Shown: positions 17,403 to 28,529 of the stretch, one piece after another | How positions within the stretch are numbered: position 1 is the first letter of the stretch | Layout: each line of letters starts with the position of its first letter | From: Pseudomonas marincola | Lineage (GTDB): Bacteria > Pseudomonadota > Gammaproteobacteria > Pseudomonadales > Pseudomonadaceae | Reading direction: 5' to 3' | DNA: 64,000 bases | Assembly: GCF_900116605.1 (NCBI RefSeq) | Contig: NZ_FPBC01000006.1 | Coordinates: 267,566 to 331,565, forward strand | Position numbers and translations under genes: made by a program | Notes under the pieces: model-generated | Databases searched by the model: none | The model's input: only the letters and a program-made list of their open reading frames with translations | What the model was told of the DNA's origin: nothing

Positions 17403-20147
17403 ATGCAATCCGTGGACAGTTTGAAAAGCCGCCGCACACTCACCGTCGGCGACAAAAAATATCAGTATTTCAGTTTGCCCGATGCGGCAAACGCACTGGG
17501 CAATATCGACAAGTTGCCCATGTCTCTCAAGGTTCTGCTCGAGAACCTGTTGCGCTGGGAAGACGGCAAGACCGTAACTCGCGACGATTTACAGGCGATG
17601 GCCAGCTGGCTCGACTCGCGCAGCTCCAACCGTGAAATCCAATACCGCCCCGCCCGCGTCCTGATGCAAGACTTCACCGGCGTTCCCGCCGTGGTCGATC
17701 TGGCTGCCATGCGTGATGCCATGAGCAAGGCCGGCGGCGACCCGCAGAAGATCAACCCATTATCACCTGTTGATCTGGTCATTGATCACTCGGTCATGGT
17801 CGACAAGTTCGCCAACAGCTCGGCCTTCGAGCAGAACGTCGATATCGAGATGCAGCGCAACGGTGAGCGCTACGAATTCCTGCGCTGGGGCCAGCATGCG
17901 TTCGACAATTTCAGCGTAGTGCCGCCGGGCACGGGCATTTGCCATCAGGTAAACCTTGAATACCTCGGCCGCACGGTCTGGACCAAAGAACAGGACGGCG
18001 AAACCTACGCCTTCCCCGACACGCTGGTGGGCACCGACTCGCACACCACCATGATCAATGGCCTCGGCGTGCTGGGCTGGGGCGTCGGCGGCATCGAGGC
18101 AGAAGCCGCCATGCTCGGGCAGCCGGTGTCGATGCTGATTCCAGAAGTGGTCGGCTTTAAACTCACCGGCAAACTCAATGAAGGCATCACCGCCACCGAC
18201 CTGGTGCTGACGGTCACCGAAATGCTGCGCAGCAAGGGTGTGGTTGGCAAGTTCGTCGAGTTCTACGGCGATGCACTGGAATCGCTGCCACTGGCGGACC
18301 GCGCCACAATCGCCAACATGGCGCCCGAGTATGGTGCGACCTGCGGCTTCTTCCCGGTCGATGACGTTACCCTTGAATACCTGCGCCTGTCCGGTCGCCC
18401 AAGCGAAACCGTGGCGCTGGTCGAGGCCTACTGCAAGGCGCAAGGCTTGTGGCGCGAGAACGGCTTGGAGCCGACATTCAGCGACAGCATGGCGCTCGAC
18501 ATGAGCACCGTTGAATCCAGCCTTGCCGGCCCCAAACGCCCGCAAGACCGTGTCCCGCTGTCGCAAGTACACAGCGCGTTCAATCAATTCATGGACCTGC
18601 AAATCAAGCCTGCCGCCAAGGAAGAAGGCCGCATGCTCAGTGAAGGTGGCGGCGGCGCGGCAGTCGGCAGTGAAGCCATGACCGGCGGTGTCGACTACGA
18701 GCACGATGGTCACACGCATCATCTGAAAAATGGTGCGGTGGTCATTGCCGCTATCACCTCGTGCACCAACACCTCCAACCCGAGCGTGATGATGGCCGCA
18801 GGTCTGGTCGCCAAGAAAGCGGTGGAGAAAGGCCTGAAGCGCAAGCCGTGGGTCAAGAGTTCACTGGCACCCGGATCGAAAGTGGTGACCGAATACTTCA
18901 AGGCTGCCGGCCTCACCCAATACCTCGACCAACTTGGCTTCGATCTGGTCGGCTATGGCTGCACAACCTGTATCGGTAACTCCGGGCCTTTACCCGAAGC
19001 CATCGAGGCCGCCGTGCAGAAAGCCGACCTTACGGTTGCATCGGTGCTGTCCGGCAACCGCAACTTCGAAGGCCGCGTGCACCCGCTGGTGAAAACCAAC
19101 TGGCTGGCCTCGCCGCCCCTGGTTGTCGCCTATGCGCTGGCAGGTAACGTGCGCATTAACATCGCCGAGGAATCTCTGGGCGACGACCGCGATGGCAATC
19201 CGGTCTACCTCAAGGATATCTGGCCGACCCAGAAAGAAATTGCCGAAGCCGTACTGAAAGTCGACACGGCGATGTTCCACAAGGAATACGGCGAAGTGTT
19301 TGCCGGCGACGAGCAATGGCAAGCGATCAAGGTTACAGAGTCGGACACTTATGTGTGGCGCGATGACTCGACCTACATTCAGCACCCGCCGTTCTTCGAG
19401 CACATCAATGAGCCAGCACCGCCGGTAGGTGACATCAAAGAGGCGCGCATCCTCGCCCTGCTGGGTGATTCGGTCACCACCGACCACATCTCCCCAGCCG
19501 GTAACATCAAGACCGACAGCCCCGCCGGGCGCTACCTGCGTGAGCAAGGCGTGGAACCGGTGGACTTCAACTCTTACGGCTCACGCCGCGGCAACCATCA
19601 GGTGATGATGCGCGGCACCTTCGCCAATATTCGTATCCGCAACGAGATGTTCGACGGCGAGGAAGGCGGCAACACCCTGCACTATCCGACCGGCGAAAAG
19701 CTCTCGATCTACGACGCGGCCATGCGCTATCAAGCGCAAAACACGCCGCTGGTTATCGTTGCCGGCAAGGAATACGGCACCGGCTCCTCCCGCGACTGGG
19801 CGGCAAAAGGCACTAACCTGCTTGGGGTCAAAGCGGTCATTGCTGAAAGCTTCGAGCGCATCCACCGCTCGAATCTGGTGGGCATGGGTGTTCTGCCGTT
19901 GCAGTTCAAAGCCCCCAATACCCGCAAGAGCCTGAACCTGACGGGCGAGGAAACCCTCACCATCAGCGGCCTTGAAGGCACAGAACTAGAGCCGATGATG
20001 AACCTGATCGTCAACATCACCCATACCGACGGCAGCACCGAACGGATTGAAGTGCTGTGCCGGATCGATACGGTAAACGAGGTTGAATACTTCAAGGCTG
20101 GCGGGATTCTGCACTACGTTCTGCGTGAGCTGATAGCCGCTAAATAG
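17403..20147 (+). CDS. acnA: Aconitate hydratase A
   Basis: A 914-aa aconitase of the AcnA/IRP1 type that interconverts citrate and isocitrate. The three [4Fe-4S] ligands are Cys454 ([13 protein letters not shown]) and Cys520/Cys523 ([13 protein letters not shown]). The swivel-domain motif [19 protein letters not shown] lies near the C-terminus. The ATG at 17403 has AAGGAG 6 nt upstream; the in-frame ATG at 17352 is less likely. A strong hairpin terminator follows. The second aconitase, acnB, is 17 kb away in the same window; AcnA is the stress- and stationary-phase form in E. coli. Confidence 0.97.
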   Translation: MQSVDSLKSRRTLTVGDKKYQYFSLPDAANALGNIDKLPMSLKVLLENLLRWEDGKTVTRDDLQAMASWLDSRSSNREIQYRPARVLMQDFTGVPAVVDLAAMRDAMSKAGGDPQKINPLSPVDLVIDHSVMVDKFANSSAFEQNVDIEMQRNGERYEFLRWGQHAFDNFSVVPPGTGICHQVNLEYLGRTVWTKEQDGETYAFPDTLVGTDSHTTMINGLGVLGWGVGGIEAEAAMLGQPVSMLIPEVVGFKLTGKLNEGITATDLVLTVTEMLRSKGVVGKFVEFYGDALESLPLADRATIANMAPEYGATCGFFPVDDVTLEYLRLSGRPSETVALVEAYCKAQGLWRENGLEPTFSDSMALDMSTVESSLAGPKRPQDRVPLSQVHSAFNQFMDLQIKPAAKEEGRMLSEGGGGAAVGSEAMTGGVDYEHDGHTHHLKNGAVVIAAITSCTNTSNPSVMMAAGLVAKKAVEKGLKRKPWVKSSLAPGSKVVTEYFKAAGLTQYLDQLGFDLVGYGCTTCIGNSGPLPEAIEAAVQKADLTVASVLSGNRNFEGRVHPLVKTNWLASPPLVVAYALAGNVRINIAEESLGDDRDGNPVYLKDIWPTQKEIAEAVLKVDTAMFHKEYGEVFAGDEQWQAIKVTESDTYVWRDDSTYIQHPPFFEHINEPAPPVGDIKEARILALLGDSVTTDHISPAGNIKTDSPAGRYLREQGVEPVDFNSYGSRRGNHQVMMRGTFANIRIRNEMFDGEEGGNTLHYPTGEKLSIYDAAMRYQAQNTPLVIVAGKEYGTGSSRDWAAKGTNLLGVKAVIAESFERIHRSNLVGMGVLPLQFKAPNTRKSLNLTGEETLTISGLEGTELEPMMNLIVNITHTDGSTERIEVLCRIDTVNEVEYFKAGGILHYVLRELIAAK

Positions 20148-20155
20148 AGGTCTGC

Positions 20156-20190
20156 GTGGGTACTTGAGGCATTCAAGTACCCACTTTCTC
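20156..20190 (+). terminator. Rho-independent terminator after acnA
   Basis: A 12-bp perfect stem (GTGGGTACTTGA with its complement), a 5-nt loop and a downstream TTTCT. It begins 8 nt after the acnA stop, so the downstream receptor gene is likely transcribed on its own. Confidence 0.85.
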
Positions 20191-20199
20191 TGGTATTTA

Positions 20200-20213
20200 T
20201 TGATCCAGATCAA
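20200..20213 (+). promoter_or_regulatory. ANR/FNR box upstream of aer
   Basis: TTGATCCAGATCAA, a perfect match to the TTGAT-N4-ATCAA consensus. It lies 83 nt before the aer start and beyond the acnA terminator. ANR control of aer has been described in P. aeruginosa; the site here supports the same logic. A clear -10 hexamer at the class II distance was not obvious. Confidence 0.85.
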
Positions 20214-20295
20214 TAAACCCTGGTTTTTTGCCAATCCCTTCTCAACTTTACTGCGCCTGGGCCGATGCATAAGCATTACCACCGGGACCATCACC

Positions 20296-21861
20296 ATGCG
20301 CAATAATCAGCCTGTTACCCAGCGTGAACGTACCTTCTCAGCAGACCAGCGCCTGATATCGACCACCGATACCAAGGGCCAGATCACTTACTGCAACGAT
20401 GAGTTTGTCAAAATCAGCGGCTTCTCGATGGATGAGCTGATGCGCGCTCCGCACAACCTTGTGCGCCACCCGGATGTACCACCCGCAGTGTTCCAGCACA
20501 TGTGGAGCACCTTGCAGCAAGGTCGCCCGTGGATGGGCATCGTCAAGAACCGTTGCAAGAATGGCGATCATTACTGGGTCAACGCTTACGTCACGCCGAT
20601 CCTCAGCAACTCCCAAGTTATCGGTTTCGAGTCGGTTCGGGTTAAGCCGACTGCCGAGCAAATCAGCCGTGCCGAGCAGCTGTACGCGCGCGTGAACTCG
20701 GGCAAGCCGGCGGTGGCCAGCAGCGACAGCTGGTTGCCGCGCACCCTCGACCTGCTTCCTTACATCGGCATCGGCCTGTTCGGTTGCGTAGCCGCACAGC
20801 TGATTGAAAGCAACTGGGCCTTGCTGGCGACCGTTGCTGCCTCGATCCCGCTGGGCTTGATGGCACTCAACTGGCAACAGCGCGGCCTCCAGCGCCTGCT
20901 CAAACTGTCGGAAGAAACCATCAGCGATCCGATGATTGCGCAGATGTACACCAGCAGCAAAGGCGCTGTAGCGCGCCTGGAAATGAGCGCACTGAGCCAG
21001 GAAGCGCGCCTTAAAACCTGCCTGACCCGCTTGCTCGACAGCGCCGAGAATCTCGCTGAACAAGCCAGCCAGGCCGATACGCTGGCGATCAACAGTTCTT
21101 CCGGTCTTGAACGCCAACGTCAGGAAACCGAACAGGTGGCCACGGCCGTCAACGAGATGGCTGCGACCACACTGGAAGTCGCCAGCAACGTTGCACGCAC
21201 GGCGATTGCCACTCAGGAAGCCAACCGCCTCACCCGCGAAGGTCGCACTATCACTGCGCAAACCCGTGAAGCCATCGAGCGCTTGTCGGTGTCCGTGGGT
21301 GAAACCGGCGAAACCGTGACTCGTCTGGCGCAGGACAGCAACGAAATTGGCAGCGTGGTCGATGTGATCAAAGGGATCGCCGACCAGACCAACTTGCTGG
21401 CCCTCAACGCCGCGATCGAAGCGGCGCGTGCGGGCGAGATGGGCCGTGGCTTTGCCGTGGTCGCCGACGAAGTACGTTCGCTGGCGCAGCGCACCGGCGA
21501 GTCAACCGGACAGATCCACCAACTGATCGCCAAACTGCAGCGCACCGCAGAAGAGGCCGTGGTCGCCATGCAAATCGGTCGTTCGCAGGCCGATGAAGGC
21601 GTCAAGCAGGTTCTGCTGGCGGATCAGGCGTTGATGGGTATCAGTGACTCGGTGGAAAATATCGCCGGCATGGCCGACCAGATCGCCGCCGCCGCTGAAG
21701 AGCAAAGTGCGGTCGCCGACGAGATCAACCGCAACATCACCAACATCGCCCAGTTGTCGGACCAGACCGCAGAAGACGCACAACAAACCGCTCGCCTGAG
21801 CCAAGCCCTCACCGGCAACGCCAAAGGCCAGCAGTCGCTGGTGGAGCGCTTCAATCGCTAA
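20296..21861 (+). CDS. aer: Aer-type PAS-domain aerotaxis receptor
   Basis: A 521-aa chemoreceptor. An N-terminal PAS domain (about residues 10-115: [56 protein letters not shown]) would hold FAD. There is no periplasmic domain. Two membrane segments at about 153-170 and 174-191 are separated by four residues. The C-terminal signalling part contains the conserved hairpin tip ([25 protein letters not shown]) around residue 380. This is the architecture of Aer, which senses redox state. ATG at 20296 is the natural N-terminus. An ANR box lies upstream and a terminator follows. Confidence 0.93.
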   Translation: MRNNQPVTQRERTFSADQRLISTTDTKGQITYCNDEFVKISGFSMDELMRAPHNLVRHPDVPPAVFQHMWSTLQQGRPWMGIVKNRCKNGDHYWVNAYVTPILSNSQVIGFESVRVKPTAEQISRAEQLYARVNSGKPAVASSDSWLPRTLDLLPYIGIGLFGCVAAQLIESNWALLATVAASIPLGLMALNWQQRGLQRLLKLSEETISDPMIAQMYTSSKGAVARLEMSALSQEARLKTCLTRLLDSAENLAEQASQADTLAINSSSGLERQRQETEQVATAVNEMAATTLEVASNVARTAIATQEANRLTREGRTITAQTREAIERLSVSVGETGETVTRLAQDSNEIGSVVDVIKGIADQTNLLALNAAIEAARAGEMGRGFAVVADEVRSLAQRTGESTGQIHQLIAKLQRTAEEAVVAMQIGRSQADEGVKQVLLADQALMGISDSVENIAGMADQIAAAAEEQSAVADEINRNITNIAQLSDQTAEDAQQTARLSQALTGNAKGQQSLVERFNR

Positions 21862-21906
21862 GAACGGGTGCAATAGCGGCGGCTGAGCAAACAGCCCGCG
21901 CTGAAT

Positions 21907-21945
21907 AAAAAAGCCGTTATCAGTTACCTGGTAACGGCTTTTTTT
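21907..21945 (+). terminator. Rho-independent terminator after aer
   Basis: Stem AAAAAAGCCGTTA with TAACGGCTTTTTTT around a 12-nt loop, 45 nt after the stop. Confidence 0.88.
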
Positions 21946-22079
21946 GTGGCCTCGGAAACGCTGCAAATGCAGGGCGTGGAACAGCCGGATCGACCCGGCT
22001 TTACTGACTACAGGTGCGAAAACTCTATCCCGCTGTAGCCAGCAGTTTCAGCGCAGAAGCGTTAAGCGGCGCTGCCAGC

Positions 22080-23462
22080 TTATTCAGCCAAACGCCAGGT
22101 CGTGCCGCCTTTGCCGTCTTCCAGAACCACACCCATTGCCGTCAGTTGATCGCGGATGCGGTCGGACTCGGCCCAGTTCTTGTCGCTGCGTGCCTGCAGG
22201 CGCGCGGCAATCAGTGCTTCGACTTCGGCTGCATCGACCTTGCCTTCGGCACCGGCCTGCAGGAACGCTTCAGGCTCCAGTTGCAGCACACCGAGCACGC
22301 CCGCCAGCTCTTTCAAGCGCGCAGCCAGACCCGCAGCCGCCTGGACGTCGGTGTCGCGCAGGCGGTTAACCTCACGGACCATTTCAAACAGCACAGCGCA
22401 AGCTTCCGGCGAATTGAAGTCGTCATCCATTGCTTCAGAGAAGCGCGCTACGAATGCATCACCGCCCGCCGCCGGCGCTTCTGGCAGACCCTTGAGCGCG
22501 TGGTAGAAACGCTCCAGCGCGCCTTTGGCTTCCTTGAGGCTGTCTTCCGAATAGTTGATCGGGCTGCGGTACTGGCTCGACACGAGGAAGTAACGCACCA
22601 CTTCGGGGTGATACTTTTGCAGCACTTCGCGAATGGTGAAGAAGTTGCCCAATGACTTGGACATTTTCTCGCCATCAACGCGCACCGCCCCCGCATGCAT
22701 CCAGGCGTTGGCGTAGAGCTTGCCGGTCGCCGCTTCGCTCTGGGCGATTTCGTTTTCGTGGTGCGGGAACACCAGATCCGGACCGCCGCCGTGAATGTCG
22801 AAGGTTTCGCCAAGGCAGCAGGTCGACATCACCGAGCACTCGATATGCCAGCCCGGACGGCCTTCGCCCCACGGCGACTGCCAGCTTGGCTCGCCCGGCT
22901 TGGCGCCTTTCCAGAGTACGAAGTCGAGCGGGTCTTGTTTCGACTCATCGACTTCGATACGCGCGCCGATGCGCAGGTCTTCGATTTTCTTGCGCGACAG
23001 CTTGCCGTAACCGACGAACTTGCCGACACGGTAGTAAACGTCACCGTTGCCTGGCGCGTAGGCGAAGCCTTTGTCGATCAGTGTCTGGATCATCTGGTGC
23101 ATGCCGGCGATATGGCTGGTCGCACGCGGTTCGATGTCCGGGCGCAGCACATTCAGGCGCGCTTCGTCTTCGTGCATGGCGGCGATCATGCGATCAACCA
23201 GCACCTCAAAACCTTCACCGTTTTCCTGTGCGCGACGAATGATCTTGTCGTCGATATCGGTGATGTTGCGCACGTAGGTCAGTTCATAGCCGCGATGCCG
23301 CAACCAGCGTGCGATCACGTCAAACGCGACCATCACCCGGGCGTGACCAATATGGCAGAAGTCATAAACCGTCATGCCGCAGACATACATGCGCACATGG
23401 TTGCCTTCGAGGGGTTTAAGTTCCTGCTTGGTTTTGCTCAGCGTGTTGTAGATGGTCAGCAT
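22080..23462 (-). CDS. cysS: Cysteine--tRNA ligase
   Basis: A 460-aa class I synthetase that charges tRNA-Cys. The zinc-site cysteine sits in [16 protein letters not shown], which also contains the HIGH box; the [10 protein letters not shown] box lies at about residue 265. Length matches the bacterial enzyme. ATG at 23462 is chosen over an in-frame TTG two codons upstream because AAGGA lies 6 nt before it. glnS is next upstream on the same strand, with 101 nt between, and the pair is likely cotranscribed. Confidence 0.97.
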   Translation of the reverse strand: MLTIYNTLSKTKQELKPLEGNHVRMYVCGMTVYDFCHIGHARVMVAFDVIARWLRHRGYELTYVRNITDIDDKIIRRAQENGEGFEVLVDRMIAAMHEDEARLNVLRPDIEPRATSHIAGMHQMIQTLIDKGFAYAPGNGDVYYRVGKFVGYGKLSRKKIEDLRIGARIEVDESKQDPLDFVLWKGAKPGEPSWQSPWGEGRPGWHIECSVMSTCCLGETFDIHGGGPDLVFPHHENEIAQSEAATGKLYANAWMHAGAVRVDGEKMSKSLGNFFTIREVLQKYHPEVVRYFLVSSQYRSPINYSEDSLKEAKGALERFYHALKGLPEAPAAGGDAFVARFSEAMDDDFNSPEACAVLFEMVREVNRLRDTDVQAAAGLAARLKELAGVLGVLQLEPEAFLQAGAEGKVDAAEVEALIAARLQARSDKNWAESDRIRDQLTAMGVVLEDGKGGTTWRLAE

Positions 23463-23563
23463 AATCAATCCTTAAACGCGGCCCTCACAGGCCACTTAAT
23501 CTTCGAGTGGCTGCGCCCGCCATCACAATGGGCGGGCGCAGCTGACTCAGCGCTGCAACGGGC

Positions 23564-25228
23564 TCAGGCCCAGGAATCGCGCAGCGTTACCGTGCGGTTG
23601 AACACCAATGCTTCTGGCTTCGAGTCTTTCGAGTCGAGGCAGAAGTAGCCTTCGCGCTCGAACTGGAAGCGGTCTTCAAGGTTGGCATTGGCCAGTGACG
23701 GCTCAGCGCGGCAGCCCTTGAGCACAACCAGCGAATCGGGGTTGATGTTGTCGAGGAAGCTTGCGCCCTCCTCGGCTTTTTCCGGATTGGCCGAACGGAA
23801 CAGGCGGTCGTACAGGCGCACTTCGCATTCGACGCTGGCGTCTGCCGGAACCCAATGCACAACACCCTTGACCTTGCGCCCTTCCGGGTTCTTGCCAAGC
23901 GTTTCGGGGTCGTACGAGCAACGCAGTTCGATCACATTGCCGTCGGCATCTTTGATCGCCTCATCGGCGCGGATCACGTAGCTGCCACGCAGACGGACTT
24001 CACCGCCCGGCTCAAGACGCTTGTAGCCCTTTGGCGGGTTCTCTTCGTAATCACCGGCGTCGATGTAGATCTCGCGAGCGAACGGCAGCTCACGCACGCC
24101 CATATCCTGCTTGGGATGACGCGGCAGGCTCAGCGTTTCGATCTGATCTTGCGGGTAGTTGGTGATGACCACTTTCAGCGGCTTGAGCACGCACATGGCG
24201 CGCGAAGCGTTGGCATCGAGGTCGTCACGAATGGCGAACTCAAGCATGCCGATGTCCACGACGCCACCGGCGCGGTTGACGCCGATCAGGTCGCAGAAGT
24301 GACGGATCGACCCTGGCGTGTAACCACGGCGGCGGAAGCCGACCAGTGTCGACATGCGCGGGTCATCCCAGCCACTCACGTGACCTTCGTCGACCAATTG
24401 CTTGAGCTTGCGCTTGCTGGTGATGGTGTAGTTGAGGTTCAGGCGCGCGAATTCGTACTGACGCGGCTGCGCCGGAACTGGCAACTGCTCAAGGAACCAC
24501 TCGTATAGCGGGCGGTGATCTTCAAACTCCAGCGTGCAGATCGAGTGGGTAATCCCTTCGATGGCATCGGACTGGCCGTGGGTGAAGTCATAGCTCGGGT
24601 AGATGCACCACTTGTCACCGGTCTGGTGGTGATGGGCATGGCGAATACGGTACAGGATCGGGTCGCGCAGGTTGATGTTCGGCGCGCTCATGTCGATTTT
24701 TGCCCGCAGCGAACGCGCGCCGTCAGCAAACTCGCCTGCCTTCATGCGGGCGAACAAGTCGAGGTTCTCTTCAACCGAACGGTCACGGAACGGGCTGTTC
24801 TTACCCGGCTCGGTGAGGCTGCCACGGTAGGCGCGCGACTCTTCCGGCGACAAGTCGCAAACGAACGCCTTGCCTGCCTTGATCAGCTCGACGGCCCATG
24901 CGTAGAGCTGGTCGAAATAGTTGGAGGCGAAACGAATATCACCCGCCCAGTCGAAGCCCAACCACTGCACGTCCTGCTTGATCGAGTCGATGTATTCCTG
25001 ATCTTCCTTGGCCGGGTTGGTGTCATCGAAACGCAGATGACAATCACCGCCAAACTCTTTGGCCAGGCCAAAGTTCAGGCAAATCGACTTGGCGTGACCG
25101 ATATGCAGGTAGCCGTTCGGCTCCGGCGGGAAACGCGTGATCACCTTCGCATGTTTGCCTGATTCCAGATCTGCCTGGACGATAGGACGAAGGAAGTTAG
25201 TGGCGACAGGAGTCTCTGGCTTGCTCAT
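23564..25228 (-). CDS. glnS: Glutamine--tRNA ligase
   Basis: A 554-aa class I synthetase that charges tRNA-Gln directly. The HIGH box is in [17 protein letters not shown] and the KMSKS-equivalent is the [11 protein letters not shown] stretch. The discriminating GlnRS sequence VLSKR-type region and the anticodon-binding C-terminal beta barrels ([21 protein letters not shown]) are present. The ATG at 25228 has AAGGATCC upstream; the longer frame starts have no support. It is divergent from ppiB across a region of about 400 nt. Confidence 0.97.
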   Translation of the reverse strand: MSKPETPVATNFLRPIVQADLESGKHAKVITRFPPEPNGYLHIGHAKSICLNFGLAKEFGGDCHLRFDDTNPAKEDQEYIDSIKQDVQWLGFDWAGDIRFASNYFDQLYAWAVELIKAGKAFVCDLSPEESRAYRGSLTEPGKNSPFRDRSVEENLDLFARMKAGEFADGARSLRAKIDMSAPNINLRDPILYRIRHAHHHQTGDKWCIYPSYDFTHGQSDAIEGITHSICTLEFEDHRPLYEWFLEQLPVPAQPRQYEFARLNLNYTITSKRKLKQLVDEGHVSGWDDPRMSTLVGFRRRGYTPGSIRHFCDLIGVNRAGGVVDIGMLEFAIRDDLDANASRAMCVLKPLKVVITNYPQDQIETLSLPRHPKQDMGVRELPFAREIYIDAGDYEENPPKGYKRLEPGGEVRLRGSYVIRADEAIKDADGNVIELRCSYDPETLGKNPEGRKVKGVVHWVPADASVECEVRLYDRLFRSANPEKAEEGASFLDNINPDSLVVLKGCRAEPSLANANLEDRFQFEREGYFCLDSKDSKPEALVFNRTVTLRDSWA

Positions 25229-25625
25229 GGGATCCTTTGAAGGTGCAGGTGCGCGGCATGCGCGGCCGACTAAAACAGGGAGACGCATCAACTTGAGAGC
25301 GCCCGGACCCATTACTGAAAATGCGTTGAACCCCGCAACAGAGGGGTCAGTGCCAGGCCAAATCGGCCACAAACACGAAGATTTTCAGCCACGGGGGCAG
25401 GCGCAATAGTTTTTTAGCGAATCCAAAGCGCCTATCATAGCCGAAGCTGTCAACCCCCTGACAGACCCAAGCGCTAGATCGCAACCGGAAATGTGCGTTG
25501 GAAAATGCACTCGGCAAGCGGCCTGACACCCCGTAAACTGTAAAGCCTCGGCCAACAAGCTCTGTACCTGTAGCGATACAGATGCAGCCAAGGCCTGCGG
25601 TTTCAATGACAGAGCGATTAAATCA
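25229..25625. other. Divergent intergenic region glnS/ppiB
   Basis: No credible gene was seen in these 397 bases. The region must carry promoters for glnS (minus) and ppiB (plus). One perfect 6-bp inverted repeat, CTGTCA-N6-TGACAG, lies at 25447-25464, and an AT-rich patch (AATAGTTTTTTAG) at 25407-25420. No confident -35/-10 pair could be assigned. Confidence 0.5.
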
Positions 25626-26120
25626 ATGATCAAGTTGCACACCAACTACGGCGTTATCACCCTGAACCTGTTCGAAGACAAAGCCCCGGAAACCGTGGCT
25701 AACTTCAAGGAATACGTGAAAAGCGGCCACTACGACGGCACTATTTTCCACCGCGTAATCAGCAACTTCATGATTCAGGGCGGCGGCTTCGACACCAGTA
25801 TGAAGCAGAAGTCGACCCGCGCCACCATCAAGAACGAAGCCAACAACGGCGTATCCAACAAGATTGGTACCGTTGCCATGGCCCGCACCATGGAGCCGCA
25901 TTCGGCTTCTGCGCAGTTCTTCATCAACGTCGCCGACAACACCTTCCTCAACCACACTGCACCGACCGTTCAGGGCTGGGGCTATGCGGTATTCGGCGAA
26001 GTGACTGAAGGCATGGACGTTGTTGAGAAGATCAAAGGCGTTGCCACCACCACCAAGAGCGGCCATCAGGACGTTCCGGTTGATGAGGTGGTCATCGAGC
26101 GTGCTGAGATCGTTGAGTGA
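25626..26120 (+). CDS. ppiB: Peptidyl-prolyl cis-trans isomerase B (cyclophilin)
   Basis: A 164-aa cytoplasmic cyclophilin that speeds cis/trans isomerisation at prolines. It has no signal peptide, which distinguishes it from PpiA. The active-site run [15 protein letters not shown] contains the catalytic Arg and the Phe/Gln contacts, and [18 protein letters not shown] is the second conserved block. The Shine-Dalgarno is weak (GAGCGATTAAATCA). The stop overlaps the GTG start of lpxH by 4 nt, so the two genes are translationally coupled. Confidence 0.95.
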   Translation: MIKLHTNYGVITLNLFEDKAPETVANFKEYVKSGHYDGTIFHRVISNFMIQGGGFDTSMKQKSTRATIKNEANNGVSNKIGTVAMARTMEPHSASAQFFINVADNTFLNHTAPTVQGWGYAVFGEVTEGMDVVEKIKGVATTTKSGHQDVPVDEVVIERAEIVE

Positions 26121-26842
26121 TCTTACTGATCTCCGATCTGCACCTTGAACAGGAGCGCCCGGACATAACCCGGGCGTTCCTGCATTTCCTGCAAACCCGC
26201 GCCGTTCATGCCGAGGCGTTGTATATCCTCGGGGACTTCTTTGAAGTGTGGATTGGCGATGATGCCATCAGCCCTTTTCAACGCACCATCAGCACCGCCC
26301 TGCGCGAACTGAGTGAAACTGGCACGCAAATTTTCCTGATGCATGGCAACCGCGACTTCCTTATCGGCAAAGCTTTTTGCCGTGAAGCCGGCTGTAGCCT
26401 GCTCAACGATCCAACCCTGCTCGAACTGCCGAGTGGCCCCGTTCTGTTAATGCACGGCGACAGCCTGTGCACGCGCGACGAAGCCTATATGCGCATGCGC
26501 CGCATCCTGCGCAACCCGCTGACCTTGTGGGTATTGCGCCATCTGCCGCTGAGCACCCGCCACAAGCTGGCGCGCAAGCTGCGCAATGAAAGCCGCAGCC
26601 AGACGCGCATGAAGGCCGCCGATATTGTCGATGTGACGCCGGATGAAGTCGTCAGCACCATGCGCCGGCATGGCGTGCGCACGCTGATCCACGGTCACAC
26701 CCACCGCCCCGCTACGCACAAGCTCGAAATTGATGGGCAGACCGCTACGCGCATTGTTCTGGGCGACTGGGACAGGCAAGGCTGGGCACTGCAAATCGAT
26801 GATCAGGGCATGCGCCAGAGCGCATTCAGCCTGAGCGACTAA
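26117..26842 (+). CDS. lpxH: UDP-2,3-diacylglucosamine diphosphatase
   Basis: A 241-aa peripheral membrane metallophosphoesterase that converts UDP-2,3-diacylglucosamine to lipid X in lipid A synthesis. The metal-binding motifs run in order: [10 protein letters not shown] (D and H), [26 protein letters not shown] and IHGHTHRP. The GNRD variant in place of GNHD is typical of LpxH. The start is a GTG at 26117, inside a GTGA overlap with the ppiB stop. A bidirectional hairpin follows and also serves the converging emrB. Confidence 0.96.
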   Translation: MILLISDLHLEQERPDITRAFLHFLQTRAVHAEALYILGDFFEVWIGDDAISPFQRTISTALRELSETGTQIFLMHGNRDFLIGKAFCREAGCSLLNDPTLLELPSGPVLLMHGDSLCTRDEAYMRMRRILRNPLTLWVLRHLPLSTRHKLARKLRNESRSQTRMKAADIVDVTPDEVVSTMRRHGVRTLIHGHTHRPATHKLEIDGQTATRIVLGDWDRQGWALQIDDQGMRQSAFSLSD

Positions 26843-26860
26843 CAATACTTCAGCGATTAA

Positions 26861-26896
26861 AAAGCCTGCTGTGCGGTTAACCCAGCAGGCATTTTC
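26861..26896. terminator. Terminator between convergent lpxH and emrB
   Basis: Stem AGCCTGCTG with CAGCAGGCA around a loop, flanked by A and T runs on the two sides. It can act in both directions. Confidence 0.8.
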
Positions 26897-26920
26897 ATGT
26901 GCGTTTACTTTGCCCGCGAA

Positions 26921-28450
26921 TCAGTGCCCTGCCGCTTCTGGCCCGGCCTTGGCCGTGAACGGCGGCTTGGCGAGCCACACCAGCAAGACCAGCCCGAAAA
27001 ACATCCAGCCGAGCAAGGTGAAGTAGTCGACGGTGGACATCATGTAGGCCTGGCTGTTGAGTATCTGCTCAAGCTGCGCATAGGACTGCGGTCCCGGCCC
27101 GCCGAGTTGATTCAGCGCCTCACGCGTGGCCGGCTCATAGGTACTGAAACTTTCGCTCATGTACGCATGATGCTGATCGGCGCGACGAATCCAGATCCAC
27201 GTGGTCAGGGAAGCCGCGAAGCTACCGCCCAAGGTTCTGAGGAATGTCGCCAGCCCTGAACCATCGGCAATTTCGTGGGGCGGCAGATCCGACAGCAAAA
27301 TGCTCAGTGTCGGCATAAAGAACAGCGCAACGCCGATGCCCATGAACAACTGCACCAGCGCTACGTGCTGGAAGTCCACCTGATTGGTGAAGCCAGCGCG
27401 CATGAAGCAGCTCAGGCCAATCGCCAGAAACGCCAACCCGGCCAGCAAGCGCAAGTCGAAATTGTGTGCGTAACGCCCGACAAAGGGCGACATCAACACC
27501 GGCAACAGACCAATCGGCGCCACCGCTAAACCGGCCCATGTGGCGGTGTAGCCCATCTGAGTTTGCAGCCATTGCGGCAGGATCAGATTGATGCCGAAGA
27601 AGCCCGAATAGCCCAGCACCAGCACAATGGTGCCGATGCGAAAGTTGCGGTGAGAGAACAGCCGCAAGTTGACGATCGGATGCTTATCGGTCATTTCCCA
27701 GATCACGAAGATGCTCAGCGCAATAACTGAAATAAGCGTACCGATGATCACGAAGTTGGACTCGAACCAGTCAAGATCATTGCCCTTATCGAGCACCACC
27801 TGCAGCGCGCCCACCCCGATTATCAGGGTCAGCAGGCCAATGTAGTCGATGGGCTGGCGGCTGGTTTCGACCGGACGATGGCGCAATTGCTGGCGCACCA
27901 CCAGGGTTGCGAAAATCCCGATGGGCACATTGATGAAGAAGATCCACGGCCAGCTGTAGCTGTCGGTAATCCAGCCGCCCAGAATGGGCCCGGCAATGGG
28001 CGCCACAACGGTCACCATCGCCAGCAGTGCCAAGGCCATCCCCCTTTTTGCCGGAGGATAAACCGCGATCAGCAGCGTCTGCGTCATCGGGTAAAGCGGG
28101 CCGGCAACCAGCCCCTGAATCACCCGAAAGCCGACCAATTCAGGCATCGACTGGGCAATGCCGCAAAGAAAAGAGGCCAGCACAAAGAGCATGGTGGCCC
28201 AGAGAAACAGTTTCACTTCGCCAAACCGCCGGCTCAACCAGCCGGTGAGCGGCAAGGCGATGGCGTTACTCACCGCGAACGAGGTAATAACCCAGGTGCC
28301 CTGCTCGAAGCTGACGCCGAGATTACCGGCAATGGTCGGCAAGGCAACGTTGGCGATTGTGGTGTCGAGCACCTGCATAAAGGTCGCGAGAGACAGACCG
28401 ATGGTGCACAGCAACAAGCTCGGCGGGCTGAATGATGCTTGTGAGCTCAT
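26921..28450 (-). CDS. emrB: EmrB-type multidrug MFS exporter (DHA2 family)
   Basis: A 509-aa inner-membrane drug:H+ antiporter with about fourteen membrane segments. Motif D1 appears as LDTTIANVALPTIAG in helix 1, motif A as GWLSRRFGEVKLF, and motif C as TVVAPIAGPILGGWITD. It would work with the EmrA-type adaptor and outer-membrane channel encoded just upstream to move hydrophobic compounds across both membranes. The ATG has AAGGAT about 7 nt upstream. It is the last gene of the marR-OMF-emrA-emrB operon. Confidence 0.93.
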   Translation of the reverse strand: MSSQASFSPPSLLLCTIGLSLATFMQVLDTTIANVALPTIAGNLGVSFEQGTWVITSFAVSNAIALPLTGWLSRRFGEVKLFLWATMLFVLASFLCGIAQSMPELVGFRVIQGLVAGPLYPMTQTLLIAVYPPAKRGMALALLAMVTVVAPIAGPILGGWITDSYSWPWIFFINVPIGIFATLVVRQQLRHRPVETSRQPIDYIGLLTLIIGVGALQVVLDKGNDLDWFESNFVIIGTLISVIALSIFVIWEMTDKHPIVNLRLFSHRNFRIGTIVLVLGYSGFFGINLILPQWLQTQMGYTATWAGLAVAPIGLLPVLMSPFVGRYAHNFDLRLLAGLAFLAIGLSCFMRAGFTNQVDFQHVALVQLFMGIGVALFFMPTLSILLSDLPPHEIADGSGLATFLRTLGGSFAASLTTWIWIRRADQHHAYMSESFSTYEPATREALNQLGGPGPQSYAQLEQILNSQAYMMSTVDYFTLLGWMFFGLVLLVWLAKPPFTAKAGPEAAGH

Positions 28451-28529
28451 TACAAATCCTTGCTATCTAGTCGAGGCTGTAGAGCGCGAGCGCCAGACCT
28501 TGCCGGCGCTCGTGTCGATTACGGATGAA

